From NCBI GenBank assembly GCA_038530575.1, contig JBCBCP010000072.1, forward strand, positions 1 to 13,783: 13,783 nucleotides of DNA, in the 5' to 3' direction. The stretch is from JBCBCP01 sp038530575 (GTDB taxonomy: Bacteria > Pseudomonadota > Alphaproteobacteria > Rhodobacterales > Rhodobacteraceae). Position numbers and translations under genes: made by a program. This document shows positions 1 to 7,700 of the stretch, one piece after another. Positions within the stretch are counted from its first letter, which is position 1. The number at the start of each line of letters is the position of its first letter. The notes under the pieces were generated by a model, which ran no database searches, was not told where the DNA came from, and worked only from the letters and a program-made list of their open reading frames with translations.

Positions 1-1064
1 AACAGCATCGCCTTGAACCAGGCATGCGTGAACAGGTGGAACATCGCCACCGGGTAGGCCCCGACGCCTGCGGCCACGAACATGTAGCCTAGCTGCGAAC
101 AGGTCGAATAGGCGATCACGCGCTTGATGTCGGTCTGCACGAGGCCGATTGTCGCCGCATAGAAGGCCGTGCAGGCGCCCAGCACGGTCACGAAGGCCAT
201 CGCTTCGGGCGCAAATTCCATCACCGGAGACATGCGGCAGACAAGGAAGACGCCCGCCGTCACCATTGTCGCCGCGTGGATCAGCGCCGACACGGGCGTC
301 GGCCCCTCCATCGCGTCGGGCAGCCAGGTGTGCAGGAACAGTTGCGCCGACTTGCCCATCGCGCCGATGAACAGCAGGACCGCAATCAGGTTTGCGGCAT
401 TCCAGGACGCCCACAGGAAGGTGATCTGTGTCTCCGCCAGCGTCGCGGCGGAGGCGAAAATGTCGTCGAACTTGATCGAGTCCGTCAGGAAGAACAGCGC
501 AAAGATGCCCAGCGCAAAGCCGAAATCCCCCACCCGGTTCACCACGAAAGCTTTGATCGCCGCCGCGTTGGCCGAGGGCTTGCGGTAGTAGAACCCGATC
601 AGCAGGTAAGACGCGACGCCCACACCTTCCCAGCCAAAGAACATCTGCACTAGGTTGTCAGACGTCACCAGCATCAGCATGGCGAAGGTGAAGAACGACA
701 GGTAGGCAAAGAAGCGGGGCTTATAGACCTCGCCCTCGCGCCACTGCGGGTCGTGATCCATGTAGCCGAAGGAATAGAGGTGCACGAGAGACGAGACCGT
801 CGTGATCACGATCAGCATGATCGCCGTCAGCCGGTCGAGCCGGATGGACCAGTCGGTGGAAAGGCTTCCGCTTTCGATAAAGCGCAGGATCTGGATCGTG
901 TCGGTCGTGCCGTCAAAGGTCAGGAAGACGATCCACGATAGGATCGCCGACAGGAAGAGCAGGCCTGTAGCGACCCACATCGCCGCCGTCTCACCAATCG
1001 CACGCCAGCCAAAGCCGCAGAGGATCGCGCCAACCAGCGGGGCAAAGAGGAGGATGGTTTCCAT
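1..1064 (-). CDS. nuoL: NADH-quinone oxidoreductase subunit L, 5' part (window edge)
   Basis: Antiporter-like proton-pumping subunit at the distal end of the complex I membrane arm. The first 354 codons are present and the gene runs off the left edge of the window, so it is incomplete here but not broken. The product opens METILLFAPLVGAIL and is almost entirely hydrophobic helices. Two conserved charged residues expected of the NuoL/MrpA family are visible: the Glu in FFGWEGVGVASY (about residue 145) and the Lys in GAMGKSAQLFLHTWLPDAME (about 238), followed by the family block PTPVSALIHAATMVTAGV. The ATG lies four bases past the nuoK stop, so the two genes are probably co-translated. Identification is secure; whether the C-terminal lateral helix is intact cannot be seen. 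Confidence 0.97.
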   Translation of the reverse strand, partial: METILLFAPLVGAILCGFGWRAIGETAAMWVATGLLFLSAILSWIVFLTFDGTTDTIQILRFIESGSLSTDWSIRLDRLTAIMLIVITTVSSLVHLYSFGYMDHDPQWREGEVYKPRFFAYLSFFTFAMLMLVTSDNLVQMFFGWEGVGVASYLLIGFYYRKPSANAAAIKAFVVNRVGDFGFALGIFALFFLTDSIKFDDIFASAATLAETQITFLWASWNAANLIAVLLFIGAMGKSAQLFLHTWLPDAMEGPTPVSALIHAATMVTAGVFLVCRMSPVMEFAPEAMAFVTVLGACTAFYAATIGLVQTDIKRVIAYSTCSQLGYMFVAAGVGAYPVAMFHLFTHAWFKAML

Positions 1065-1068
1065 GATC

Positions 1069-1377
1069 TTAGCCCTTCATCACGTTGACGTCTTCGACCG
1101 AGATGGTCCCGCGGTTGCGGAAGAAGCAGACAAGGATCGCAAGGCCAATCGCCGCCTCCGCCGCGGCGACCGTCAGGACAAAGAGCGTGAAGACCTGCCC
1201 GACCAGATCCCCAAGGAAGGAGGAGAAGGCCACAAGGTTGATATTCACCGCCAGCAACATCAGCTCGATGCTCATCAGCAGAATGATGACGTTCTTACGG
1301 TTCAGAAAGAGGCCAAAGATGCCGATGACAAAGAGGGTCGCTGCGACCGTGAGGTAGTGTTCTAGTCCGATGTCCAT
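1069..1377 (-). CDS. nuoK: NADH-quinone oxidoreductase subunit K
   Basis: Small membrane subunit of the complex I proton-pumping arm, 102 residues, the usual family length. Three hydrophobic helices are apparent (about 8-25, 30-50 and 60-87). The two membrane-buried glutamates needed for proton transfer in this family are present: Glu38 in LLMSIELMLLAVN and Glu74 in VAAAEAAIGLAI. A strong Shine-Dalgarno GGAGG sits six bases before the ATG, directly after a short GC hairpin, so this gene may have its own strong ribosome entry. It is followed four bases later by nuoL. Nothing unusual in the protein. Confidence 0.98.
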   Translation of the reverse strand: MDIGLEHYLTVAATLFVIGIFGLFLNRKNVIILLMSIELMLLAVNINLVAFSSFLGDLVGQVFTLFVLTVAAAEAAIGLAILVCFFRNRGTISVEDVNVMKG

Positions 1378-1383
1378 CTCGTT

Positions 1384-1400
1384 CCTCCGGGGCCAGCCCC
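1384..1400 (-). promoter_or_regulatory. Strong nuoK ribosome binding site preceded by a GC hairpin
   Basis: Read on the minus strand, a GGGG-CTGG-CCCC stem-loop (1400 to 1389) is followed immediately by GGAGG (1388-1384), six bases before the nuoK ATG. The SD is the clearest in the window. The stem ends where the SD begins, so it could tune initiation or RNA stability; that role is inference. Confidence 0.5.
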
Positions 1401-1410
1401 GCTGTGCGCC

Positions 1411-1917
1411 CTAGTTCAGCGCGAATTCCGTCTTGTCGCCCCGCGCCTCGGGGTAGAGGGCCGCGCAGGCGCAGGCTTCCGTGTTCAGTGTCTCGGCGCG
1501 GATGTCTTTCGCGGTGCCTTCAAGGTCCGCCGCGATCCGCTCCAGCGTGGCAAAGGCGCGTGCGCCTTGCTGGTGGCGCGCGACGATAGCCAACGCCTTC
1601 TGGGTGCGGTCAAATGGCAGGCGGGTGCCCATGTTCTCCTCCACCGTGCGAAAGCGCAGCGCGGTGCCTGGGGCGCAGTCGGCGATGGTGATGTCGGTCG
1701 CGGTGCCCTCCTGGCTCCACCAATCCGTCCACATCACGCGGCCCTGCCCGAGGTCCACATGGCCCGCCTCCCCGCCATGCGAGACATGGGTGACGCGGTC
1801 GCAATCGGACAAGGTCAACGCCTGCGCCGGCAACGCCAGACACAGGGAAACCGACGCGGTTTCCAGCGCGCGCCGCAGAACAGGGCGCCACAGGGATTTC
1901 GCGCCTGCAACCAACAT
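1411..1917 (-). CDS. Secreted Cys-containing hypothetical protein between nuoJ and nuoK
   Basis: Function unknown; 168 residues. The start is fixed by a TGATG junction: its ATG shares one base with the nuoJ stop. The N-terminus has a basic stretch (about residues 7-18), a hydrophobic core and a plausible signal-peptidase site after LPAQA (about 33), so the mature part is expected in the periplasm. The mature part has four cysteines: Cys39, Cys81 and a CxC pair (Cys149, Cys151) in the motif EACACAALYPEARGDK near the C-terminus. This suggests disulfides or metal binding, which is inference. I recall similar small proteins from other Rhodobacterales but no characterised member. Coupling to nuoJ suggests expression with complex I; a subunit or assembly role is unproven. 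Confidence 0.85.
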   Translation of the reverse strand: MLVAGAKSLWRPVLRRALETASVSLCLALPAQALTLSDCDRVTHVSHGGEAGHVDLGQGRVMWTDWWSQEGTATDITIADCAPGTALRFRTVEENMGTRLPFDRTQKALAIVARHQQGARAFATLERIAADLEGTAKDIRAETLNTEACACAALYPEARGDKTEFALN

Positions 1918-2519
1918 CAGAGGCCCTGCCCCGGCTTCACGTCCCGCAGCTCCATCGCTTTGGCGGGATCGCGGTACATCTGGGCCAGCACGTCCTGCCG
2001 CTTCACATCCTCGCGATGGCGCAGGGTCAGGACAATCGCGCCAACCATCGCGACCAGCAGGATCAGACCGCTCAGCTGGAACAGCAGAAAGTATTGATCG
2101 TACAGGATCATGCCCAGCGCTTCTGTATTGTGCCGGTCGGTCGGCACGGGCTGGGCGAGATTGTCAGCGACCGCGGCGGAGCTTTCCCACGCGCCAAAGG
2201 CCATCACGAACTGCATAAGGATCACGAGGCCGATCAGCAGCCCAAGCGGCAGATACTTGGCCATTTCCGCCTTCAGCTCGGCAAAATCGACGTCCAGCAT
2301 CATAACAACGAACAGGAACAGCACCGCAACCGCGCCGACATAGACGATGATCATCAGCATCGCGACGAACTCAGCGCCCAAAAGCACGAAAAGCCCCGCC
2401 GAGGAGAGGAACGCGAGGATCAGCCAAAGCACCGAGTGCACCGGGTTGCGCGAGACAACGGTGAACAGCCCGCCTGTCACCACGCTGATCGCAAAGAGAT
2501 AAAACGCTATTGCGCTCAT
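1917..2519 (-). CDS. nuoJ: NADH-quinone oxidoreductase subunit J
   Basis: Membrane subunit of complex I near the quinone-site end of the proton-pumping arm; 200 residues with about five hydrophobic helices (roughly 3-22, 30-48, 53-75, 91-110 and 140-162). The family signature is visible in the third helix region, EFVAMLMIIVYVGAVAVLFL, followed by FVVMMLDVDF. The soluble tail is hydrophilic (HREDVKRQDVLAQMYRDP), as in Paracoccus-type NuoJ. Its ATG overlaps the stop of the upstream gene as ATGA, and its TGA overlaps the next ATG as TGATG, so it sits in a translationally coupled chain. Confidence 0.97.
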   Translation of the reverse strand: MSAIAFYLFAISVVTGGLFTVVSRNPVHSVLWLILAFLSSAGLFVLLGAEFVAMLMIIVYVGAVAVLFLFVVMMLDVDFAELKAEMAKYLPLGLLIGLVILMQFVMAFGAWESSAAVADNLAQPVPTDRHNTEALGMILYDQYFLLFQLSGLILLVAMVGAIVLTLRHREDVKRQDVLAQMYRDPAKAMELRDVKPGQGL

Positions 2520-2914
2520 GCCTCGTCATCCTTTTTCAAAACATCACCCGCAATTTCCAGCCCCCGGGTGGAGGCCGGAAGCCCGGCGAAGGCCGTCATC
2601 TGGCCTATGGCTTCGGAGATTTCCTGATCCGTGGCGCCCGCCTCGGACGCGTGGCGGATCGCGCTGCGCAGTCCAATCTCGTTCTGCGCCCCCTGCATCA
2701 CCAACCCCGCAACGGTCAGCAGGAGCCGGGTCTTCGCGTCAAGACCGCCCTCATTGATGGCGTTGCCAAACATCGCCTCCATTATGTCTTTCGGCATGGT
2801 TGGCCACATCGCCTCGATCTGCTTGGGATCGAAGGCCGCAAGGCCCGGCATTGAGCGGGCCATGGCCTGCATCTGCTCCATCATTGCGGCAAAGGGGTTG
2901 GTCGGGTTGCTCAT
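2516..2914 (-). CDS. Carboxymuconolactone decarboxylase-family protein, cysteine-free
   Basis: 132 residues. The C-terminal part (about 57-125: LDAKTRLLLTVAGLVMQGAQ, then ASEAGATDQEISEAIGQM and FAGLPASTRGLE) has the all-helical CMD/AhpD fold pattern. No cysteine occurs anywhere, so the CxxC redox centre of AhpD is absent and peroxidase activity is unlikely. The N-terminal 50 residues are Met-rich (10 of the first 48) and look amphipathic, which could mean a protein-binding or membrane-peripheral helix; that is inference. The start is chosen by the ATGA overlap with the nuoI stop, and the gene ends in ATGA with nuoJ. Muconolactone catabolism is not suggested by the context. An operon-specific role with complex I is more likely but unproven. 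Confidence 0.88.
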   Translation of the reverse strand: MSNPTNPFAAMMEQMQAMARSMPGLAAFDPKQIEAMWPTMPKDIMEAMFGNAINEGGLDAKTRLLLTVAGLVMQGAQNEIGLRSAIRHASEAGATDQEISEAIGQMTAFAGLPASTRGLEIAGDVLKKDDEA

Positions 2915-3405
2915 CTGTAGGGCGCATCCAGCTCGAGGTTGCGCGCGATCTCTGCTTCCCACCGGTCGCCGTTCGCCAGCAGCTTGTCCTTGTCGTAGTA
3001 CAGCTCTTCGCGCGTCTCGGTGGAGAACTCGAAGTTCGGGCCTTCGACAATCGCATCCACCGGGCAGGCCTCCTGGCAGAAGCCGCAGTAGATACACTTG
3101 GTCATGTCGATGTCGTACCGCGTGGTGCGGCGGGAGCCATCCTCGCGCGGTTCGGCGTCGATGGTGATGGCCTGCGCGGGGCAGACGGCTTCACACAGCT
3201 TGCACGCGATGCAGCGTTCCTCGCCGTTGGGGTAACGGCGCAGCGCGTGTTCACCGCGGAAACGGGGCGACAGCGGCCCCTTTTCGTGCGGGTAGTTCAC
3301 GGTCGCCTTGGGGCTGAACATGTATTTCAGGCCCAGTTTCATGCCTTGCCAGAAATCCTGCAGCAGGAAGTACTTGGCGGCGCGGGTATAGTCGATCTGC
3401 GTCAT
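2911..3405 (-). CDS. nuoI: NADH-quinone oxidoreductase subunit I (8Fe ferredoxin)
   Basis: Peripheral-arm subunit carrying the two 4Fe-4S clusters N6a and N6b that pass electrons towards N2 and quinone. 164 residues from MTQIDYTR. Both CxxCxxCxxxCP motifs are complete: Cys65, 68, 71, 75 (CIACKLCEAVCP) and Cys104, 107, 110, 114 (CIYCGFCQEACP). The N-terminal amphipathic part (DFWQGMKLGLKYMFSPK) is the usual membrane-contacting helix. The ATG lies two bases after the nuoH stop, and the stop overlaps the next gene as ATGA. A longer in-frame extension upstream overlaps nuoH and is not family-like, so the internal ATG is preferred. Confidence 0.98.
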   Translation of the reverse strand: MTQIDYTRAAKYFLLQDFWQGMKLGLKYMFSPKATVNYPHEKGPLSPRFRGEHALRRYPNGEERCIACKLCEAVCPAQAITIDAEPREDGSRRTTRYDIDMTKCIYCGFCQEACPVDAIVEGPNFEFSTETREELYYDKDKLLANGDRWEAEIARNLELDAPYR

Positions 3406-3407
3406 GT

Positions 3408-4448
3408 TCAGCCTCCCATGCCCCAGCGCGCATATGCGCCCCAGAACCATTCGAACTTGGCCGCGAAGGCCACGAAGACGACCCAGCCCAGCGACATCGG
3501 CAGGAACACCTTCCAACCGATCCGCATCAGCTGGTCATAGCGGTAGCGGGGCGTGATCGCCTTCACCATCGAGAAGATGAAGAAGACAAACAGCATCTTC
3601 GCCACCATCCACAGGATGCCATCGGGCAGGCCCGGGATCGGCGACAGCCAGCCGCCGAAGAACATGAGCGAGACCAGCGCGCACATCAGCACCACCGCCA
3701 CCAGCTCACCAATCATGAACAGGAGGAACGGCGTGGAGGAGTACTCAACCTGGTAGCCCGCGACCAGCTCCGATTCCGCCTCCGGCAGGTCAAAGGGCGG
3801 GCGGTTTGTCTCGGCCAGGGCCGAGATCAGGAAGAGGAACAGCATCGGGAAGTGGATCACCCAGAACCAGCCAAAGATGCCGTAAGCATTGTCCTGCGCC
3901 GCCACGATGCCCGAGAAGTTCATCGAACCCGCAGAGATGATCACGCCGATGATGATCAGGCCAATGGAGACCTCATAGGAGATCATCTGCGCCGCGGAGC
4001 GCAGCGAGCCGAGGAATGGGTATTTCGAGTTCGATGCCCAGCCGCCCATGATCACGCCGTAGACCTCAAGCGAGGACACCGCAAAGACATAGAGGATCGC
4101 GACGTTGATGTCGGCCAGCACCCAGCCTTCGTTGAAGGGGATTACCGCCCAGGCAATAAAGGCCATCACGAGCGAGATCATCGGCGCCAGCAGGAAGACA
4201 ACCTTGTCCGCGCCCGCGGGGAAGACGACCTCCTTCACGATATACTTCAGGAAGTCGGCGAAGCTTTGCAGCAAGCCGTAAACACCCACCACGTTCGGGC
4301 CGCGGCGCATCTGGACGGCGGCCCAGATCTTGCGGTCGGCATACATCAGGAAGGCCAGCGCCAGCAGCAGCGGGACCAGCAGCAGCAGGATCTGTCCGAC
4401 GATCGTCAGCAGGATGCCTGTTGTGGTTGTCGTGAAGAACTCGATCAT
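3408..4448 (-). CDS. nuoH: NADH-quinone oxidoreductase subunit H
   Basis: Membrane subunit that forms most of the quinone-access chamber and joins the peripheral and membrane arms. 346 residues from MIEFFTTTTTG with about eight hydrophobic helices. Conserved family blocks are present: ADRKIWAAVQMRRGPNVVG, then LLQSFADFLKYIVKE, GWASNSKYPFLGSLRSAAQM, and the acidic loop ETNRPPFDLPEAESELVAGY near the quinone site. I chose this ATG because an upstream in-frame ATG at 4508 adds 20 non-family residues inside the preceding gene, whereas here GAGGG at the previous stop serves as SD. Seven bases separate it from the lipoprotein stop. Confidence 0.97.
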   Translation of the reverse strand: MIEFFTTTTTGILLTIVGQILLLLVPLLLALAFLMYADRKIWAAVQMRRGPNVVGVYGLLQSFADFLKYIVKEVVFPAGADKVVFLLAPMISLVMAFIAWAVIPFNEGWVLADINVAILYVFAVSSLEVYGVIMGGWASNSKYPFLGSLRSAAQMISYEVSIGLIIIGVIISAGSMNFSGIVAAQDNAYGIFGWFWVIHFPMLFLFLISALAETNRPPFDLPEAESELVAGYQVEYSSTPFLLFMIGELVAVVLMCALVSLMFFGGWLSPIPGLPDGILWMVAKMLFVFFIFSMVKAITPRYRYDQLMRIGWKVFLPMSLGWVVFVAFAAKFEWFWGAYARWGMGG

Positions 4449-4455
4449 CTGGCCC

Positions 4456-4836
4456 TCAAACCAATGGTATGCCTTGTTCCGCGCAATTTGCGGCCACCAC
4501 CTCGGCATCGATGGTGCGCAGCCCGCGCGGAAGATCAGGGGAGATCAGGTAGACAGCATCGCCCGTCCACAGTGCCCCTTCGTTGTCAGTGCTGGTGCGC
4601 ACATGGCGCGCAAAGCCGTAGCCGCGGATCAGCGTGTAACCGGCGGCAGCGCAGCGCGCGTAATCCTCGACATCCGCGCCCGACAGCGCGTTGGTCATCT
4701 CCACCCGAAACTGCACCAGCTCATCATCCAGAAGCCGCGTCTCCACGCCCCGGTAGTCAGGGATCAGCCGCTCTGCGGTGATCTCCGGCTCGGCCACGCA
4801 GGCCGCGAGGGGGAGCGCGAGCGCCGCCATTCTCAT
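4456..4836 (-). CDS. Small lipoprotein between nuoG and nuoH
   Basis: 126-residue protein of unknown function. It begins MRMAALALPLAACV, a very short lipoprotein signal with lipobox LAAC and lipidated Cys13 predicted, so the mature protein should be anchored at the periplasmic face of a membrane. Two further cysteines (Cys62 in DYARCAAAGYTLIRGYGFAR, Cys118 in VVAANCAEQGIP) could form a disulfide. The segment LIRGYGFARHVRT followed by AVYLISPDLPRGLRTIDAE looks conserved, and I recall relatives beside nuoG in other Rhodobacterales, but no function. Its ATG overlaps the nuoG stop (ATGA), so translation is coupled to nuoG. Confidence 0.85.
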   Translation of the reverse strand: MRMAALALPLAACVAEPEITAERLIPDYRGVETRLLDDELVQFRVEMTNALSGADVEDYARCAAAGYTLIRGYGFARHVRTSTDNEGALWTGDAVYLISPDLPRGLRTIDAEVVAANCAEQGIPLV

Positions 4837-6845
4837 TCCGCCGCCATCTTGGTGGTGCGCCCCTTGGCCTGCGCGCTCAGCTCGCCCATCAGGGCGGAGG
4901 CGCGGGCAATCGGGTTGGTCAGGTAGAAGTCGCTGATCGCATAGACAAAATCGCCGGTGCCAAGCGCGCCTTCGGGCAGCGCATCACCGGTGTTTTCCGC
5001 CACCACGTCGATGTCGTTCAGGTGTGGCACCTCTTTGATCATCGCCGCGCGCAGGGCGCCGATGCTGTCATAGGGCAGCGCCGCGCCCATCTCGCCCGAC
5101 AGGGCACGCAGGATGGCCCAGTTTTCCTTGGCCTCGCCGGGCGCAAAGCTTGCCCGCTGCGCGAGTTGCGGGCGGCCTTCGGTGTTCACGAAAATGCCCG
5201 GCTCTTCGGTGTAGGCGGCGCCTGGCAGGATGATGTCCGCCCGGTGCGCGCCGCGGTCGCCGTGGCTGCCCTGATAGATGACCGTCGCCCCGGCGGCGAT
5301 CTCGATCTCATCCGCGCCGAGGTTGTAGACGACGTCCGCGTCCTGTACGGCCGCCATGCCGTCCGGGTTCACCGCGCCCACATCCATCGCGCCCACGCGG
5401 GATGCCGCGGTATGAAGCACCAACAGCTTGGCATTGCCGTCCGCCGCCAGCTTTTGCGCCGCGGCCAGAACAGCCGCGCCGTCTTCGCCCTGCAAGGCGC
5501 CCTGCCCCACGATGACGATCCCGCCTTCGGGCTTGTCTGAATGATCCTGCGCCAGCACATCGCGCAGCGCATCCCGGCCCGCGCCCAACTCGACCACGTC
5601 ATAGGTCAGATCAACCTGCGGCCCGATCCGGCCCACGACCGCGCCCGCGAGCCACGCTTTGCGGATGCGCGCATTCAGAACCGGCGCCTCATCGCGCGGA
5701 TTGGTGCCGATCAGGAGGATCATGGGGGCAGTGTCGACCTCTTCGATCGTCGCGGTACCCGCGTACCCTGCGCGGTTGCCCGCGGGCAGCTTCGCGCCAT
5801 CGGTCCGGCACTCGACCACGCCGCCCTGCCCTTCGATCAGCTGCTTGAGCGCAAAAGCCGCCTCGGTCGGCGCCAGATCGCCCACGAGACCAACCGGCTT
5901 CGACGCGCCTTTCAGCGCCTCGGCGGCTTTCCCAAGCGCTTCGGGCCAGGAGGCGGGCCGCAGCTTGCCGTTCTCGCGCACGTAAGGCTTGTCGAGCCGC
6001 TGGCGGCGCAGACCATCCCACACAAAGCGGGTCTTGTCGGAAATCCACTCCTCGTTCACGCCGTCATGGTTCACCGGCAGGAGACGCATGACCTCGCGCC
6101 CCTTCGTATCCACGCGGATGGACGAGCCGAGCGCGTCCATCACGTCGACGCTTTCGGTCTTGGTCAGCTCCCACGGGCGGGCGGTGAAGGCGTAGGGCTT
6201 CGACACCAGCGCACCCACCGGGCAGAGGTCAATGATGTTGCCCTGCATGTTGCTGTCCAGCGTCTCGCCCAGATACGCCGTGATCTCGCTGTCTTCACCG
6301 CGGCCCGTTTGGCCCATCTGCGTGATCCCCGCGACCTCGGTCGTGAAGCGCACGCAGCGGGTACAGGAAATGCAGCGGGTCATGTGCGTCTCGACCAGCG
6401 GGCCGAGGTCCAGATCGTCGACCGCGCGCTTGGGCTCGCGGAACCGGCTGAAATCAACGCCGTAGGCCATCGCCTGGTCTTGCAGGTCACACTCGCCGCC
6501 CTGATCGCAGATCGGGCAATCAAGCGGGTGATTGATCAGCAGGAACTCCATGACGCCCTCGCGGGCCTTCTTGACCATGGGCGAGTTCGTCTTGACCACC
6601 GGCGGCTGGCCTTCCGGACCCGAGCGCAAGTCTTTCACCTGCATAGCGCAAGACGCTGCGGGCTTGGGCGGGCCACCGACCACTTCGACAAGACACATCC
6701 GGCAATTGCCCGCGATCGACAGGCGCTCGTGGTAACAAAAGCGCGGTATCTCGATCCCGGCCTCTTCACAGGCCTGAATCAGGGTCATCGCCCCGTCAAC
6801 CTCGACCTCATTGCCGTCGATGATGATCTTGCGCATGTCGCCCAT
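4833..6845 (-). CDS. nuoG: NADH-quinone oxidoreductase subunit G
   Basis: Large iron-sulfur subunit of the NADH-oxidising arm. 670 residues from MGDMRKIIIDG. N-terminal ferredoxin domain with N1b ligands Cys37, 48, 51, 66; then N5 ligands His106, Cys110, 113, 119 (HPLDCPICDQGGEC); then N4 ligands Cys158, 161, 164 (CISCTRC) and Cys208 (DLCPVGAL). From about 220 it has the degenerate molybdopterin-oxidoreductase domain typical of the alphaproteobacterial, Nqo3-like form. The four-Cys N7 motif of the E. coli type is not seen between about residues 215 and 260. ATG 6845 gives the family-like start; TTG 6851 and ATG 6836 are alternatives. It begins two bases after the preceding stop and ends in ATGA with the lipoprotein gene. 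Confidence 0.97.
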   Translation of the reverse strand: MGDMRKIIIDGNEVEVDGAMTLIQACEEAGIEIPRFCYHERLSIAGNCRMCLVEVVGGPPKPAASCAMQVKDLRSGPEGQPPVVKTNSPMVKKAREGVMEFLLINHPLDCPICDQGGECDLQDQAMAYGVDFSRFREPKRAVDDLDLGPLVETHMTRCISCTRCVRFTTEVAGITQMGQTGRGEDSEITAYLGETLDSNMQGNIIDLCPVGALVSKPYAFTARPWELTKTESVDVMDALGSSIRVDTKGREVMRLLPVNHDGVNEEWISDKTRFVWDGLRRQRLDKPYVRENGKLRPASWPEALGKAAEALKGASKPVGLVGDLAPTEAAFALKQLIEGQGGVVECRTDGAKLPAGNRAGYAGTATIEEVDTAPMILLIGTNPRDEAPVLNARIRKAWLAGAVVGRIGPQVDLTYDVVELGAGRDALRDVLAQDHSDKPEGGIVIVGQGALQGEDGAAVLAAAQKLAADGNAKLLVLHTAASRVGAMDVGAVNPDGMAAVQDADVVYNLGADEIEIAAGATVIYQGSHGDRGAHRADIILPGAAYTEEPGIFVNTEGRPQLAQRASFAPGEAKENWAILRALSGEMGAALPYDSIGALRAAMIKEVPHLNDIDVVAENTGDALPEGALGTGDFVYAISDFYLTNPIARASALMGELSAQAKGRTTKMAAE

Positions 6846-6847
6846 GT

Positions 6848-7252
6848 TCAACTCGCTCTTAGCAGCACGCCAATCGGCGTTTGTTTTTCAATTTCACGGC
6901 GCCCGAATGCGCAGTAACTCGCAGCGTCCCCGGGTGTCACCCCTTCGCCTGCCAAACGCGCCTCACCTGCGGCGCGAAGCCGCGCCTTTTCAGCATCGGA
7001 ATTGCGGTAGGCGTCGATCTCGGCGTCGGAATAGCCCATCTCGCGCGCCTGATCCTTGAGACCGTTGATCACGCCCAATGCGCGGAAAATGCGCGCCGAG
7101 ATGCTAGGACAGGTTTTTCGGATCTGGTCGGCAAGCCCAATCGCCAAAAGTGTGTCGTCAATGACGGTATCGCGCAGGTGCGGTTTCGCCGCAGCCCCGC
7201 TGGCAACCATGACGGTGGCTAGGGTCAAGCTCATCAATTTCTTCGCGCACAT
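6848..7252 (-). CDS. DUF5333-family secreted protein upstream of nuoG
   Basis: 134 residues, function unknown. A signal peptide (MCAKKLMSLTLATVMVASGA, cleavage around AAA-KP, residue 22) predicts export. The mature domain is helical with two cysteines, Cys48 in RKTCPSISARI and Cys114 in ASYCAFGRREI, plus ARELGYSD-type text (AREMGYSDAEIDAYRNSDAE). I recognise this as the pattern of DUF5333, a Rhodobacterales family; this is from memory and not searched. SD GGGAG lies seven bases before the ATG. It is preceded by the largest gap in the window (100 bases), so this gene and nuoG could have an extra promoter. The gene at 9009-9416 looks like a distant paralogue. Confidence 0.85.
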   Translation of the reverse strand: MCAKKLMSLTLATVMVASGAAAKPHLRDTVIDDTLLAIGLADQIRKTCPSISARIFRALGVINGLKDQAREMGYSDAEIDAYRNSDAEKARLRAAGEARLAGEGVTPGDAASYCAFGRREIEKQTPIGVLLRAS

Positions 7253-7352
7253 AGTAGTACTCCCGTTTGAACGCTTTGCAGCGCATGTGGGAGGTTGACG
7301 TTTTGCTATGCAATAACACCGGCGAATACCAGCCGAAACCGCGCATTATGTC
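7253..7352 (-). other. Largest intergenic gap (100 bases); no clear signal
   Basis: The longest non-coding stretch in the window, visibly less GC-rich than its surroundings. It holds the GGGAG ribosome binding site of the DUF5333 gene at its 3' end and a small TTGC-TAT-GCAA inverted repeat near 7303-7313. I see no stem followed by a T run on the minus strand, so no intrinsic terminator, and no convincing -35/-10 pair. An internal promoter for nuoG and downstream genes is possible but unsupported. Confidence 0.35.
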
Positions 7353-7682
7353 TCAGAGTGGGGCGCACGCTCCGCGCAGGCTCAGCGTATCATTTGTAAC
7401 GGAAAGCCTGTCATCTTCGGCATCCGGGCCGCGGGTCCAGATGATCTCGGATGAGCCGAATTGATCGATACAATAGCTGATGGCTTCATATTCGCCTGCA
7501 GATCGCGCGCCCTCGGCGCTGGCAGAGAAAGGACGAACCGCTACTTCGAACTGCTCGCGCTGTCCGTCAACCTTGGACAAGCGCGAGGAAAAGAACTGGC
7601 CGTCAAACGCAATTTCGTCCTTGCGGTTTTGGCACCCTGCCAACACAGCGACAGCCGTCACTGCAAACATCGCCCACTTCAT
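7353..7682 (-). CDS. Small lipoprotein, unknown function
   Basis: 109 residues. The N-terminus MKWAMFAVTAVAVLAGCQNR is a textbook lipoprotein signal with lipobox LAGC, lipidated Cys17. The mature part of about 92 residues contains Cys71 (EYEAISYCIDQFGSSEIIW) and Cys106 (SLRGACAPL), possibly a disulfide pair, and is otherwise mixed polar. I do not recognise a named family. It lies 18 bases after the MAPEG gene with a purine-rich GGAAG/GGGGG leader. It is the last gene of the block before the 100-base gap. Localisation call is good; function unknown. Confidence 0.83.
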   Translation of the reverse strand: MKWAMFAVTAVAVLAGCQNRKDEIAFDGQFFSSRLSKVDGQREQFEVAVRPFSASAEGARSAGEYEAISYCIDQFGSSEIIWTRGPDAEDDRLSVTNDTLSLRGACAPL

Positions 7683-7700
7683 GGCTGCCCCCGTTCTTCC

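Noticed and set aside
2516..2914. Alkylhydroperoxidase (AhpD-like) activity
   Set aside because: The protein contains no cysteine, so the required CxxC centre is absent.
4449..4508. Upstream start for nuoH adding 20 residues
   Set aside because: The extension MPRWWPQIARNKAYHWFEGQ lies inside the lipoprotein gene and is not family-like; the ATG at 4448 has a suitable SD.
5541..6917. A 458-codon open frame on the plus strand
   Set aside because: Exactly antisense to nuoG, whose ligand residues are all intact; the product is His/Arg-rich and unlike any protein I know.
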